A stretch of 64,000 bases of DNA from Cherax quadricarinatus (GCF_038502225.1 NC_091292.1:45031655-45095654); one strand, 5' to 3'; counted from the stretch's first letter, positions 11,291 to 20,095 are shown. The notes: generated by a model not told the origin, from the sequence alone. Numbers and translations are program-made.

Positions 11291-11832
11291 ATGGGAATGA
11301 AAATAACCCTCGTAGAGCTTGATCATACAGAATGTGAAAAAGACTTTGGGGTCATGGTAAGCAAAAATCTAAAGCCAAGACAGCAGTGCATAAGTGTGCA
11401 CAACAAGGCTAACAGATTACTAGGATTTATTTCAAGAAGAATAAGTAAAAGAAGTCCAAAAGTTATTTTACAACTCTATACATCACTAGTGATGCCTCAT
11501 TTAGATTATGCCTCTCAGTGAATCCATATCCATCTCAGTAAATCTGTATCCATCCTGTAGTAAGGAATTACTACAGGATGGATATAGATTCACTGAAGAA
11601 CATACGGAGAAGAATGACTAAAACGATTTGCTGTATAAGGAATCTCCCGTATGATGATAGACTTAGAGCCTTGAATCTTCACTTTCTGAAGAGACGCAGA
11701 ATGAGAAGAAATATCATCGAAGTGTATTACTGGATGATGAGCATAAACAAAGGTGATATTAATAAAGTAATGAGGATGTCGAACCAGGCAATAACCAAAA
11801 ATAACCCATTAAAGTTGGATAAATTTAGAGAG
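11291..11832 (+). pseudogene. LINE RT C-terminal domain, upstream part
   Basis: Two open stretches carry the post-RT domain: VMVSKNLKPRQQCISVHNKA and LVMPHLDYASQ (11291-11521), then a short inverted duplication (gaatccatatccatc...gatggatatagattc, about 11520-11592), then YYRMDIDSLKNIRRRMTK and NLPYDDRLRALNLHFLKRRR (11578-11720), ending in NNPLKLDKFR at the RTE-like insertion point. The domain resumes after the insertion at 12976. Confidence 0.85.
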
Positions 11833-12975
11833 AGTTAGAGGTGTCTGGAAGATGGATGGAATATTTTGAGGAATTATTAAATGTTGATGAAGATAGGGAA
11901 GCTGTGATTTTGTGTATAGGGCAAGGAGGAATAACATTTTGAAGGAGTTGTTGCGCAGTTGCTCTTTGCTGATGACACTGTGCTTCTGGAGATTCTGAAG
12001 AGAAGTTGCAGAGGATGGTGAATGAGTTTGGTAGGGCATGTAAAAGAGGAAAATTAAAAGTGAAAATAGGAAAGAGTAAGGTGATGAGGAAAAAAAAATT
12101 AGGTGAAGAAAGCCTGGATATCAGATTGGATGGAGAGAGTATGGATAAGGTGAATGTATTCTGATATTTAGGAGTGGATGTGTCAGCATGTAGGTCTATG
12201 AAAGATGAGGTGAATCATAGAATTGATGAGGGGGAAAAAGGTGAGTGGGGTATTTTGGAATCTGTGGAGACAAAGAACTTTGTCCATGGAAGCAAAGAGG
12301 GGAATGTATGAGAGTATAGTTATATCAACGTTCTTATTTGGGCATGAAACACGGGCGGTGAATGTTGCAGTAAGGAGAAGGTTGGAGGCAGTGGAGATGT
12401 CATGTCTGAGGGCAATGTGTGGTGTGAATATAATGCAGAGAATTTGTAGTTTGGAAATTAGGAGGAGGTGCGGGACTGCCAAAACTATTATCCAGAGGGC
12501 AGAGGAGGGGTTGTTGAGGTGGTTCGGATGAGAGGATGGAACAAAGTAGAATGACTTCGAAAGTGTATAAATCTGTAGTGAAGGGAAGGTGGGGTTGGGG
12601 TCGGCCTAGGGAAGGCTGGAGGGAGGGGGTAAAGGAGGTTTTTTGTGCGAGGGGATTTGACTTCCAGCAAGCGTGCGTGAGCGTGTTAGATAGGAGCGAA
12701 TGGAGACAAATAGTTTTATGGACTAGATGTGCTGTTGGAGTGTGAGCAAAGTAACATTTATGAAGGTATTCAGGGAAACCGGCAGGCCGGACTTGAGTCC
12801 TGGAGATGAGAAGTACAGCGTCTGCACTCTGAAGGAGGGGTGTTAATGTTGCAGTTTTATAACTGTAGTGTAAGCGCGCCTCTGGCAAGACAGTGATGGA
12901 GTGAATGATGATTTTTTTCTTTTTCGGGCAACCCTGCCTTGGCAGGAGAAGGCCGTTGTGTTAATGAAAAAAAAA
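11833..12975 (+). mobile_element. RTE-like LINE, 5'-truncated, nested in the CR1 copy
   Basis: On the plus strand this segment shows MEYFEELLNVDEDREA-like residues (11850-11900, frameshifted), LLFADDTVLLEI (~11955-11985), YLGVDVSA (~12168), then a long open stretch 12223-12531 with YESIVISTFLFGHETRAV and RRLEAVEMSCLRAMCGV, then GRWGWGRPREGWREGVK (12575-12630) and DRSEWRQIV. That is the RT plus C-terminal order of RTE-type LINEs. The 3' UTR contains gggcaaccctgccttggcag and ends in an A-rich run at 12967-12975. It is flanked by ttagagag (11825-11832) and ttagaaag (12976-12983), a likely 8-bp target duplication with one change. 5'-truncated, no endonuclease. Confidence 0.85.
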
Positions 12976-13280
12976 TTAGAAAGAACATAGGTAAGTACTG
13001 GTTTTCGAGCAGAGTTGTGGAAGCGTGAACAATCTTCCGAATAGGGTGATAAAAGCAAGTACGTTGGGTTGCTTCAAAAAGAGATTGGACAAATATATGA
13101 GTGGGAGGAGCTGGGTTTGATTAGTGTCGTGGGTACCGGAGTAAATTCTTTGGTAGCTTTGGGTAGTGGTGGTTTTGATAAGGACATAGCCTTGTATGGG
13201 CCAGTAGACCTTCTGCGGTGCTCCTCCATTCTTATGTTCTTACGTAATTTGTCAATGGACTATTGTGTAAACTGAATAGA
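12976..13280 (+). pseudogene. CR1-like LINE C-terminal tail and 3' UTR, downstream part
   Basis: Immediately after the nested element the CR1 frame resumes with RKNIGKYWFSSR, then (one frameshift later) NNLPNRVIKASTLGCFKKRL and DKYMSGRSW (13030-13110). A 3' UTR ends gccttgtatgggccagtaga...cctccattcttatg (about 13190-13245). This is the expected end of the element begun at 8840, which supports one original insertion. Confidence 0.85.
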
Positions 13281-13339
13281 TAATTCAACTGCGTTGAGCC
13301 TTCGCTAAAGATTCCGCATATCAAAACGTTTAGGAATTA

Positions 13340-13850
13340 TTATGAAGACGTCGTCGATGTGACATTGGTGAGGATGGTGTTTGCTAAGTTTTCAGATTCT
13401 AGATGTTCCATATACAAGCTAGTTAAGACGGCGCTGATGGTGGACCCCATCCCCGTACCATAGGTTTGTTTGTTGTATAACCTGTTGTTGAATGAAAAGC
13501 AGTTGAAATTAATGCAGAGTTCAATAAAGTTCAACAAAATCCCCGAAAAGTAGAAGATTAAGGTCCTGATTGACTTTATGTCAGGGAAGGTCAATGGCTT
13601 ATGTGGTAGGCACCTTAGAGAAGAGGGAAGTGACGTTCAAACTACTTAGTTTCTTGTTTCTGATAAAGAGGTCTCTGATGCAGTTGATAAGGTCACCTGG
13701 ATGAGTGGTGCTGGTGGTTCCCAGAGGAAAGGAAAGATGTTTGGCAAAAACTCCAGCAAAATTAATGTGGTACACTGTCTATGCCTGTCGTGATTGATCT
13801 CAGAAGAATACTGTTTTTATGGTTCTTAGGCAGTCCATACATGTGTGTTG
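13340..13850 (-). pseudogene. Penelope-like RT fragment, minus copy
   Basis: Reading the minus strand from about 13850: an MYGLPK-like start, KKLSSLNVTSLFSK (RT motif A region, about 13640-13600), CINFNCFSFNNRLY and TYGTGMGSTISAVL (13420-13500; PLE motif B with the AMGSP-type block), then YMEHLESE. Stops interrupt it. It ends before the catalytic YADD. It meets a plus-strand copy of the same region head to head at about 13850. Confidence 0.82.
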
Positions 13851-14515
13851 GTTTAGAGCTGCGTCTGAGTATTGGTCTTCCTATACAAAACCAGAAAAAT
13901 ACTCAAACGCAGTAGTAAACGGAAGAAACTTGTGTACTTGATACCCAGCAGCCCTAAATCAGCACACATGTATGGATTATCTAAGATCCATAAACACAAT
14001 ATTCCTCTGAGACCAGTCACATCAAGTATGAGCAGTGCATCACACAAATTAGCCGGAGTTCTCGCTAAACATCTTCCCTGACTTCTGGGGACCATCATCT
14101 TCGCTCATCTTAAGCATTCAGGCAACCTCCTCAACCTTATTAGAGACTCCATCCGAAACAAGAAACTAAGTAGTTTGGACGTAACTCCCCTCTTCACTAA
14201 GATAGCTACTACACATGCCATTGACGATCTCCGACGGGAAGTCTACCTCCCGGAGATTTCGTTGTCCTGATTTAACTCTGCATTAACTTTAATTGCTTTT
14301 CAGTCAACAACAGGCTATACAAAGAAACACATGGCATGGGAATGGGCTTTCCCATCAGCGCCGTTTTAGCTAACTTGCATATGGAACACCGAGAAGCTAA
14401 ATGCTTCGCCAGCATCATGCTCACCAGCCTAACTTGGTTACGTTATGCGGACGACGTCCTCATAGAACCGGCTATCCACTTTACACTTAAAGAAGAATCC
14501 AATGACACTTGAGTG
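13851..14515 (+). pseudogene. Penelope-like RT fragment, plus copy with YADD motif
   Basis: SAHMYGLSKIHKHNIPLRPV (13950-14010) is the PLE fingers signature. It is followed by LSSLDVTPLFTKIATTHAID (14165-14225, motif A region), a frameshifted FSVNNRLYKETHG and MGMGFPISAVLANLHMEH (14300-14390, motif B) and TWLRYADDVLIEP (14432-14470), where YADD (about 14443-14454) is the catalytic motif. Frameshifts and stops occur. Homologous to, but clearly diverged from, the minus-strand copy at 13340-13850, so the two are separate copies rather than a recent inverted duplication. Confidence 0.85.
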
Positions 14516-15190
14516 AAGAATCCAAACAGGGCTGGGTTTGAAATATTTTTTCATACAGTAATCAATTTGACCTGGTGGAAAGTTGCATCCGGCTGCTTCA
14601 ATACAACCACGATGACTAGGTTTTGGTTCTCAGTCTGTACTGCCATAACTTCACCTACATAATTTTTGGTGTTTAGTAACTCTGTTCAAGTGAGCGGCTC
14701 TTTGATTCATAAGCCAACCCTCCCCTTCCCTCTCCCTCCATTGTTGTAAGTTGTATCCTGATATTCAAATTTCGTTGTTAGAAAAGTCTTTCATGTGTCT
14801 CTCTTTGAAAGCTGCAAACATCGCACGTAACTCCACGAGGAGTCCACTGATAAAAGTTATTTTGGTCTTGGTGGATGGCACAACGCCCTGTATATTTTTA
14901 AATACAAAAGATTTCGTATCGGGGGTTCTTCATTGGCATTAATATTTGTGGTTCTCCAATCCAACAAGGCTCCGTGGTGGTGGAATATATTTTTTAAATT
15001 TCTTTTCATTTTTCTGTTTCCTGGTCCTAAATAATTACTTGCTATTGAATGGCTAAGTAGCTAGTTCCTAAAGGTTTGTGGGGTCTGTAGCTCCTGGCTC
15101 CTTGAAAATGGTGTGCCGAGCAGTTTGTGTGGTAGCATTACTTCTCGTGGACTGACATTTCAGGGTGAAAAATATTCCGAAAGGTAGAAC
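14516..15190. other. Intergenic, no gene recognised
   Basis: No domain, RNA gene or repeat was recognised. A 63-aa plus-strand open frame (14751-14942) has no recognisable feature. Confidence 0.5.
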
Positions 15191-15193
15191 GAC

Positions 15194-15514
15194 TCACTCC
15201 TTTGGCAAGAAGATCCCGGCATTCTTATAGATGATCAACAATGCACATCCTATTCGTTTTGCCAAATATTCCTTGCCTACACATACGCATGGAATAGAAT
15301 TTGTGCAATTCTGCTTTCTATTGGTTGAAATTTGTAAGGTTGAGTTCCTAACTGGTACTGATACAGTTTCTAGATCTACCCCAGCACTTTCTTTAGTAAT
15401 CATACCAGAATCAGCACCATGACCACTGTCTTCAGAAGCAGCATCCGAACCAGCAACGCTGTCAGCTGAAGCACTATTTTGCATTTCTATGTCTGCATCT
15501 ACATCTGTAAACAT
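15194..15514 (-). other. 106-aa minus open frame of unknown origin
   Basis: Open frame that starts at an ATG overlapping the stop of the hAT-like frame upstream on the same strand (shared tgatg). Residues 1-50 are acidic and Ser/Ala-rich (FTDVDADIEMQ, SEDSGHGADSG). The remainder is mixed, with CVCVGKEYLAKRIG. It may be the next degenerate part of the transposase. I do not recognise a family. Confidence 0.3.
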
Positions 15515-15933
15515 CAGATCCTGTACCCATTTTCTAGTTGTGGATATTTCTTTTTCGTTTCTTTCATGAGAGCAATGGTTGGTTCAAAATGTGCATCATG
15601 TGTCAATTGCCTAACCAGGTCAATATTTTGAGCATTTACTAAAGCTTTGTTAAGGGCGTTTTTAATGTCAGCAACTTTTGTGGTTTCCTTTAAACTTATC
15701 AGGTCTAAGAATGTTTCTTTTACATTTTCATCATTTGTAACATAGCAGACAAATATAGCTAGCTGAATGATATCTTCAGCTGAAAGCAACGAAGCTTTCC
15801 AGATCACTTGTAGTGAGCATACTACTATAGAACTAATTTCAGAAATGCGGTTCTCAGCAGTGCGGCGGGAGATAGGAATTTGTTCTGTTGCTTGTTTAAG
15901 TTTTGAGTTCTCTGGAACGAGAATTACAGTCAC
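15514..15933 (-). pseudogene. hAT-type transposase fragment (GTF2IRD2/ZBED-like), decayed
   Basis: 139-aa minus-strand open frame containing SRRTAENRISEISS and IIQLAIFVCYVTNDENVKE, then TFLDLISLKETTKVADIKNA. This resembles the hAT-derived domain found in GTF2IRD2, ZBED and FAM200-type proteins, where an RRT...RI block precedes a catalytic DESTD and then QL.IFVR.V and FLDL..L..TT.  Here the DESTD stretch between WKASLLS and AEDIIQL is absent, so a catalytic Asp is lost. No zinc-finger or C-terminal dimerisation domain is visible. Most likely a dead transposon remnant. A host-domesticated exon cannot be excluded without transcripts. Confidence 0.6.
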
Positions 15934-15960
15934 ATCACTAGTATTTTTCTTTTACGAACT

Positions 15961-16600
15961 CTCTATGTCTATAAAGTATTTCACTTCGAGCAAAGAGTAT
16001 GTTACAATTTATTCGACGTATGTCTCACTCCCATATAGGCTGCCTCCCAGCCAGCAAACTGAGTGCTAAGGGTTTAACGATCACTAGGGTACCCGTCGTT
16101 ACATCAGTACCTTGGCTCATTGACCAATCACAGGCAAGCCCGCCAAAGCAGAAGCAACGTGGTTCACTTGGTTCACAGACTTGCCTACCTGCTGGCTGAG
16201 CACGGTGCAGATCTCTGGCTACTGCTTTGCCATCTGTCACCATTGTGTACACTTACTATTCTATCTGAACATGCTGTACATACCTGTATATATCATCTGG
16301 TGAAAGCAAGTATACATTATAGTCTACTGTTGAGTTTGTTTGCTCCACATTCCCATTACAACCAGGTCTCAAAGGCCATTCTTCACCTATGTTCGTAACA
16401 TTTATCTTGTTTTTTCCACTTCTGATTCAGGAGGAAACTCAGATGCAATTTTTTTTATGGTTACATTCATGGTGATGCTTTAAATTACCGGCTTTAAGGT
16501 GGCTGATTTTTTTAACACATAGTTTAACAAGGTTAGGGGTAGGGTTCCTAACTTTATTCACAAGCTAATAGCTGTTGCCTACATGAGCTCATTTAAAAGC
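15961..16600. other. No gene recognised
   Basis: Short open frames on both strands (60-100 aa) have no recognisable composition or motifs. Moderately AT-rich with no tandem structure. Confidence 0.5.
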
Positions 16601-16607
16601 TTTTTTA

Positions 16608-17250
16608 TTATGAGACATACAGATAGGGAACAGAATGATGATGAAGCCATCTGTGGGCCAGCAGTTTCATTTGATCAACTGACTTTATTTCGATGATATC
16701 ATTATGTTGTACGAACATGTTCAAGACTCGAGTCATCCTTGGAATAAATGATACCAGATGTAGCGATGTTCTGGAGAAGGGTACAGTCAGAGTGAAGTTG
16801 CTGCTTGCTGCTCGTCTTGTTGTGTAGCAGCTCACTTCACGCTGTTCGGAGTGGAGCCAAGTGTGATACGTGGACAATATTGGTCTTGTACATAACAGTA
16901 AGGCCGCCAATATCCCTCTGGTCTTGAAGGCTCTGCTGAAATGACAGAGATATCCAGGCATCGTCCATGCCTGTCAAGTCGCAGATGAGATGGGGCAGGC
17001 AGTCCAAGAAAGTGGAGCAAACCCAAGGTGTCAGTGCACTTGTGCTTCGTACAGAATCTTGCAACCTCTACTGTCGGGCACATGCGAGATAAGTCGAAGT
17101 TCTGTAAGCTTCCTGGCCGCCTTGTTTGCCAGGTTTACAAGGTGGTTCTTCATGGTCACTTTGGAGTTGAGTTTTACCCCAATGATATCACCTTCATTCC
17201 CAAGAACCAACACTCTTCCATTCATACTTACCAGTGCTCCAGCATTACTG
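16608..17250 (-). pseudogene. Non-LTR retrotransposon RT C-terminal fragment
   Basis: The minus strand carries IIGVKLNSKVTMKNHLVNLA followed by NKAARKLTELRLISHVPDSR and YEAQVH (17031-17225), the post-RT segment typical of Jockey/CR1-type LINEs. A frameshifted continuation follows, with LQDQRDIGGLTVMYK, HVSHLAPLR (16860-16960) and LTVPFSRTSLHLVSFIPR (16730-16800), the C-terminal end of such proteins. Several frameshifts. No endonuclease or RT palm. It lies just 3' of a PLE fragment on the same strand. Confidence 0.75.
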
Positions 17251-17287
17251 GTTTAGAAAAACACGTAAGAAAACACTAGGACATATT

Positions 17288-17332
17288 TATTAGACAACGT
17301 TTTGGTCCTCGGACCTTGATCACTTCTAACAT
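17288..17332 (-). ncRNA. Hammerhead-like motif, degenerate, PLE family 2b terminal repeat
   Basis: On the minus strand gugauca-a, then ggucc/ggacc stem II, then aaaacguu aligns position by position with the hammerheads at 19816 and 63414. Position 3 is G and position 8 is C (a swapped pair), and G12 is A. Stem I continues as a mostly paired helix (uugucuaauaa against its 5' partner). Probably inactive because of G12A. Confidence 0.45.
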
Positions 17333-17539
17333 AGAGAGGTTAAAAAGATAGTATATATAGACGGAAAGTGAGGTATGAATGACACATGGTGTCCTGAAGA
17401 ATACCATATTGATATGAGGACGGGTACACAATGGGATCATGTGACTCCTGTGTTGTTGGGTACGTGGTGCTTTGCCTGTTTGAGTATCATGTATGCTAAT
17501 GTATTAGAAATTTTGTGGTTTCTTTTACTACGTTTATGG

Positions 17540-18260
17540 TGTCGGTGACGGTAATTAGCGAGGCTTCCAGACATCGTCAGCGTCTACGGTCTTGTTCGGT
17601 AAGGACGAGTCGTGCCCATTCCTTAGCTCGTCTCTGTTGCTGACATTTCGATGTTCACTCAGATGGACCGAAATATCTCTGCCTGTTTTCCCTATATATT
17701 TCTTGGGACAGTGTCTACAAGGGATGGTGTAGACTCCCACTGTGAAATATAGGGGTGTGAGGCTGCGTTTCGTAGTGAGGCCTTTGACAGTTCATGTGTT
17801 TATGGTGGAAACATTTATGTTACTCTTAAAAATTGCCTGTGGAGTATTTGTGGCAACATCACCACATGGGAACAGTATGAACTGCTTAGAGGACTGTTCC
17901 ATGAGGGATTTGCTGAGGATAGCTTGTACCTCGAGTCTACAATCCCGGATGAAGAAACATGGAAGCTGAATACGCGTAAAGGCTTGTTGTATATAGATAT
18001 ATTTTTCTTCAAGAAAACACGAGCTAGAAATGCGAAGAACTCTCAAAAAGAAGCGAATAAGGACATCTCTTTTAGTGTGGGTGTTTTGGTGCGAATAGAA
18101 GTGTGCAAGATCATCCTTTGCAGAGAAAGAAGTTTGTCACTGTCGATAGACCTGCGCAGGAGGACGTCGAGGAAAGGAAGTTTGCCAACTTTTATGAGTT
18201 CAAGTGTAAACTTTACTGATGGCTCGACAGCACTGATCTTATTGAGGAGGGCCATCAGTA
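17540..18260 (-). pseudogene. Penelope-like element family 2, RT thumb to GIY-YIG, decayed
   Basis: On the minus strand: VEPSVKFTLELIKVGKLPFL (about 18160-18220), the PLE post-palm block, then a degenerate middle (17790-18010), then GVYTIPCRHCPKKYIGKTGR with DISVHLSEHR (17640-17740), a well-preserved GIY-YIG nuclease start with both the GVYTIP and KKYIGKTGR motifs. Frameshifts and stops lie between the blocks. The upstream end (18260) lies ~75 bp from a PLE family 2 terminal repeat on the same strand. Palm and YADD are absent. Confidence 0.82.
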
Positions 18261-18332
18261 TAGTTTATATTAATGTTGGTAGAATTACCGAAAATATGTT
18301 AGCTAAAAGGACACAAGTGCAACTAATGTGAC

Positions 18333-18385
18333 ATTTTATTGTGGCAACGTTTCGCTCTCCAGGAGATTGATCAAGGCGTTACAAA
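18333..18385 (-). ncRNA. Hammerhead-like motif, degenerate, PLE family 2 terminal repeat
   Basis: Minus strand: uugauca-a, stem II ucuc-cugga-gagc with the first pair mismatched, then gaaacguu, then a stem I 3' strand gcc...aauaaa that can pair with uuuguaacgc upstream through an internal loop. Position 3 is U and position 8 is C, so the 3-8 pair is broken. GAAA and UH are intact. Likely inactive. Confidence 0.45.
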
Positions 18386-18437
18386 CAATACGTTGACACT
18401 GAAGGTGTAAGACGCAATATAATCGTCGTAGAAGTGC

Positions 18438-18542
18438 TAGTGGTAGTTGTAATACTAGTGGTAGTTGTAATACTAGTGGTAGTTGTAATACTAGTGGTAG
18501 TTGTAATACTAGTAGTAGTTGTAATACTAGTGGTAGTTAGTA
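18438..18542. repeat. 18-bp minisatellite inside PLE family 2 terminal repeat
   Basis: Almost six copies of tagtggtagttgtaatac. A diverged reverse-complement version (acaaccactagtattact and acaactactactacaactac) occurs in the mirrored copy at 20555-20615, so it belongs to the element's terminal repeat. Confidence 0.9.
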
Positions 18543-18659
18543 GGAATAATACATGTGGTACTAAAAGTCAACTTGTACTTAAGTTTAAGAGGTTATTAAA
18601 TATTGCTTAAGTAGCATAAAAACAGGCAGGGCAAATATTTTTGTTAGTGGGTTGGATTT

Positions 18660-18960
18660 GAGAAGACCTGTTTCAGTATTCCTTCTCTTTCGTTTTCTAA
18701 TGTAGTATTAGCAGCAGCAACTATGTAATGACAGGGTTTACTGTTCTGAGGAGATGAAGCTGCCTATATTTTACTTAATTGTGTTAGAAGTAGCAATTAA
18801 TTATGATTCAAGGCATTTAGATCTACGGAAATTAGGTTCCTTGATCACTAGTTGGGCGACGTTGAATTTCATGAGGTGATTAGTGGAATTTCGGTGTTGT
18901 ACGCAGGCTTTGTTCAAGTTATTGTTCCTAAATGCATTACTGTGTTTGAAGATAGAGACA
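18660..18960 (-). pseudogene. Penelope-like family 1, C-terminal end of GIY-YIG ORF
   Basis: Minus strand: NNLNKACVQHRNSTNHLMKF and AQLVIKEPNFRRSKCLES (about 18810-18940), matching the plus-strand fragment at 20150-20300 and the one at 6850-7000. The GIY-YIG motif itself is missing. The fragment follows the terminal repeat directly, so the copy is 5'-truncated inside the ORF. The 3' part extends to about 18660 and matches the sequence downstream of the plus copy (gaggagatgaagctgcc). Confidence 0.8.
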
Positions 18961-18977
18961 CTTATGCAGCATATGGG

Positions 18978-19036
18978 AATCTTAATTAAGGAAACGTTTC
19001 TCCACACAGTGGCTTCATCAGTCCAATACAAAGCAG
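18978..19036 (-). ncRNA. Hammerhead ribozyme motif, PLE family 1, minus copy
   Basis: Minus strand: cugauga, an extra A, stem II gccac-ugu-gugga, gaaa, acgu, u, then a stem I 3' strand. All core residues (C3 U4 G5 A6 G8 A9, G12 A13 A14, A15.1, U16.1, H17) are present. Weakness: the first stem II pair is G-A because gtggc has become gtgga. Stem I pairs gga/ucc plus an outer helix across an internal loop. The 2-bp stem III (ACGU) suggests dimeric activity if any. Confidence 0.65.
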
Positions 19037-19254
19037 AGAGGGGTAAGGAGAAGAGGAGTTTGAGGTAATCAGTCCCTCAGCCTGTAATCGATGTGTTCAG
19101 TCCATCAATCTTGTAGAAAGTACATCATATGGCCGGAGAAGTGGCTTATATACTGTAAATAACAAAAAAGGCACAATACTGTGACTGGAACGATACACAA
19201 ATAACCCGCACATAGAAGGAGGAGGCGGGATCACAGTGGAACCAAGCACTGGTA

Positions 19255-19556
19255 CAGTGATTCTCAACCAGGGGTAAATTTACCCCTTGTGGTAAAAAAT
19301 TACATGGCAATGGGAAAATATTTGATGTACCTGGTAATGTATAATTATTTCTTCAGAAAAGAATGTTTTATTTTTTTTTTTTGGTGATACGAATATATAC
19401 TGCTATTTTTGTGCAAAATCTGAATAATTTTTTTTTCTGACGTTTTTCTGTCCCTTTATGATGGCAATAATTTTTTTGTATATATGTTAAAGGAGTAAAT
19501 GGAGAAATGCATCAAGCCGAGAGGGTTAACGATGGAGGAAAAGTTAAGAATCCCTG
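19255..19556. mobile_element. hAT-type MITE (302 bp)
   Basis: Ends cagtgattctcaacc...gttaagaatccctg form imperfect terminal inverted repeats of the hAT type. Flanks are cactggta (19247-19254) and cgctagtg (19557-19564). The uninterrupted terminal repeat elsewhere (19637-19644, 63235-63242) shows the pre-insertion octamer cactagtg on this strand, so both flanks are that 8-bp duplication with one or two mutations. The interior is AT-rich and noncoding. Confidence 0.82.
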
Positions 19557-19558
19557 CG

Positions 19559-19642
19559 CTAGTGTAAGTAGGTCTTCGTCCAAAGGTTGGACAAGTACTT
19601 CAATACTTGTCCAACCTTTGGACGAAAACCTACTTACACTAG
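19559..19642. repeat. Near-perfect inverted repeat joining two PLE terminal repeats
   Basis: Left arm 19559-19597, loop cttcaa 19598-19603, right arm 19604-19642. The 39-bp arms differ at one position. Arms contain gtccaaaggttggacaagta and its complement. This is the junction of two head-to-head terminal repeats. Compare the same architecture at 63054-63273. Confidence 0.93.
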
Positions 19643-19905
19643 TGGATGGTTCCACTATGATCCAGCCTCCTCCTTCTTCCACTCACCTGACTGCAGTTTA
19701 AAAGCCACGTCTACACCCCTATGCTGTACTTTCTACAAGAGTGATGGACTGAACACATCGATTCCAGGCTGAGGGACTGATTACCTCAAACTCCTCCTCT
19801 CCATACACCTATCTGCTTTGTATTGGACTGAAGAAGCCACTGTGTGGCGAAACGTTTCCTTAATAAAGATTCCCAAATGTTGCATAAGTGTCTCAATATT
19901 CATCA
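19604..19905 (+). mobile_element. PLE family 1 terminal repeat (pLTR), plus copy
   Basis: Starts at the hairpin (tccaacctttggacg), continues actagtggatggttccac, gactgaacacatcga, ctgagggactgattacctca, the hammerhead at 19816-19868, and ends near ataagtgtctcaa. About as long as, and collinear with, the plus copy at 63172-63500. Confidence 0.88.
19816..19868 (+). ncRNA. Hammerhead ribozyme motif, PLE family 1, plus copy
   Basis: Core cugaaga at 19828-19834 (N7 = A), extra A at 19835, stem II gccac-ugu-guggc (19836-19848, five pairs), gaaa 19849-19852, two-base-pair stem III acgu, H17 = U at 19856, predicted cleavage between 19856 and 19857. Stem I: three pairs gga/ucc, a 3x3 internal loop, then six pairs including one G-U (cuuugu with auaaag). 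All conserved core residues are present. The additional A between A9 and stem II has precedent in a chrysanthemum viroid hammerhead. PLE terminal repeats are known to carry type I hammerheads. Confidence 0.78.
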
Positions 19906-20095
19906 TGTCGGTTTTCAAACCATTTATCATATTACTGTGTTTATTGAGGCGTGTTTCGAGGTTTCTTACTGTTTTACCCACATATATTCTGTCACAGCCT
20001 CCAAAGGGTATAGTGTAAACCCCTGCATTGACTGATTCTTGGTGGTTCGATTTTGTCCTGGTTAGATCTCTTATGGAAGTGCTGGCTGGAAGTGG
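19906..20095 (-). pseudogene. PLE family 1 GIY-YIG fragment, minus orientation
   Basis: Minus strand: SVNAGVYTIPFGGCDRIYVG and KTVRNLETRLNKHSN (19930-20035), the GIY-YIG motifs in one continuous frame. The frame then reads antisense through the adjacent plus-strand terminal repeat, so the open frame's last third is meaningless. It abuts an oppositely oriented fragment of the same domain at about 20095. Confidence 0.82.

Larger units (their letters stand above)
8840..13280 (+). mobile_element. CR1/L2-group LINE, near full-length but decayed, split by an RTE-like insertion
   Basis: A plus-strand non-LTR retrotransposon with identifiable ORF1 esterase remnant, apurinic endonuclease, reverse transcriptase, C-terminal domain and 3' UTR. 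An 1143-bp insertion (11833-12975) splits the C-terminal domain. The homologous minus-strand copy at 7385-8800 helps define expected block order. Numerous stops and frameshifts mean it cannot be active. The 5' boundary is set approximately, just after a duplicated ggaaccttgtggg pair at about 8810-8835. Confidence 0.85.
18960..19600 (-). mobile_element. PLE family 1 terminal repeat (pLTR), minus copy, with hAT MITE inside
   Basis: Reverse complement of the terminal repeat seen at 19604-19905 and 63172-63500. Landmarks are a tccaacctttggacgaag-type start, gactgaacacatcga, ctgagggactgattacctca, then a hammerhead and gtgtctc at the end. A 302-bp hAT-type MITE (19255-19556) interrupts it. Confidence 0.88.

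Noticed and set aside
12400..12888. 162-aa minus-strand open frame
   Set aside because: Antisense of the RTE-like LINE coding sequence, which has clear RT C-terminal motifs on the plus strand.
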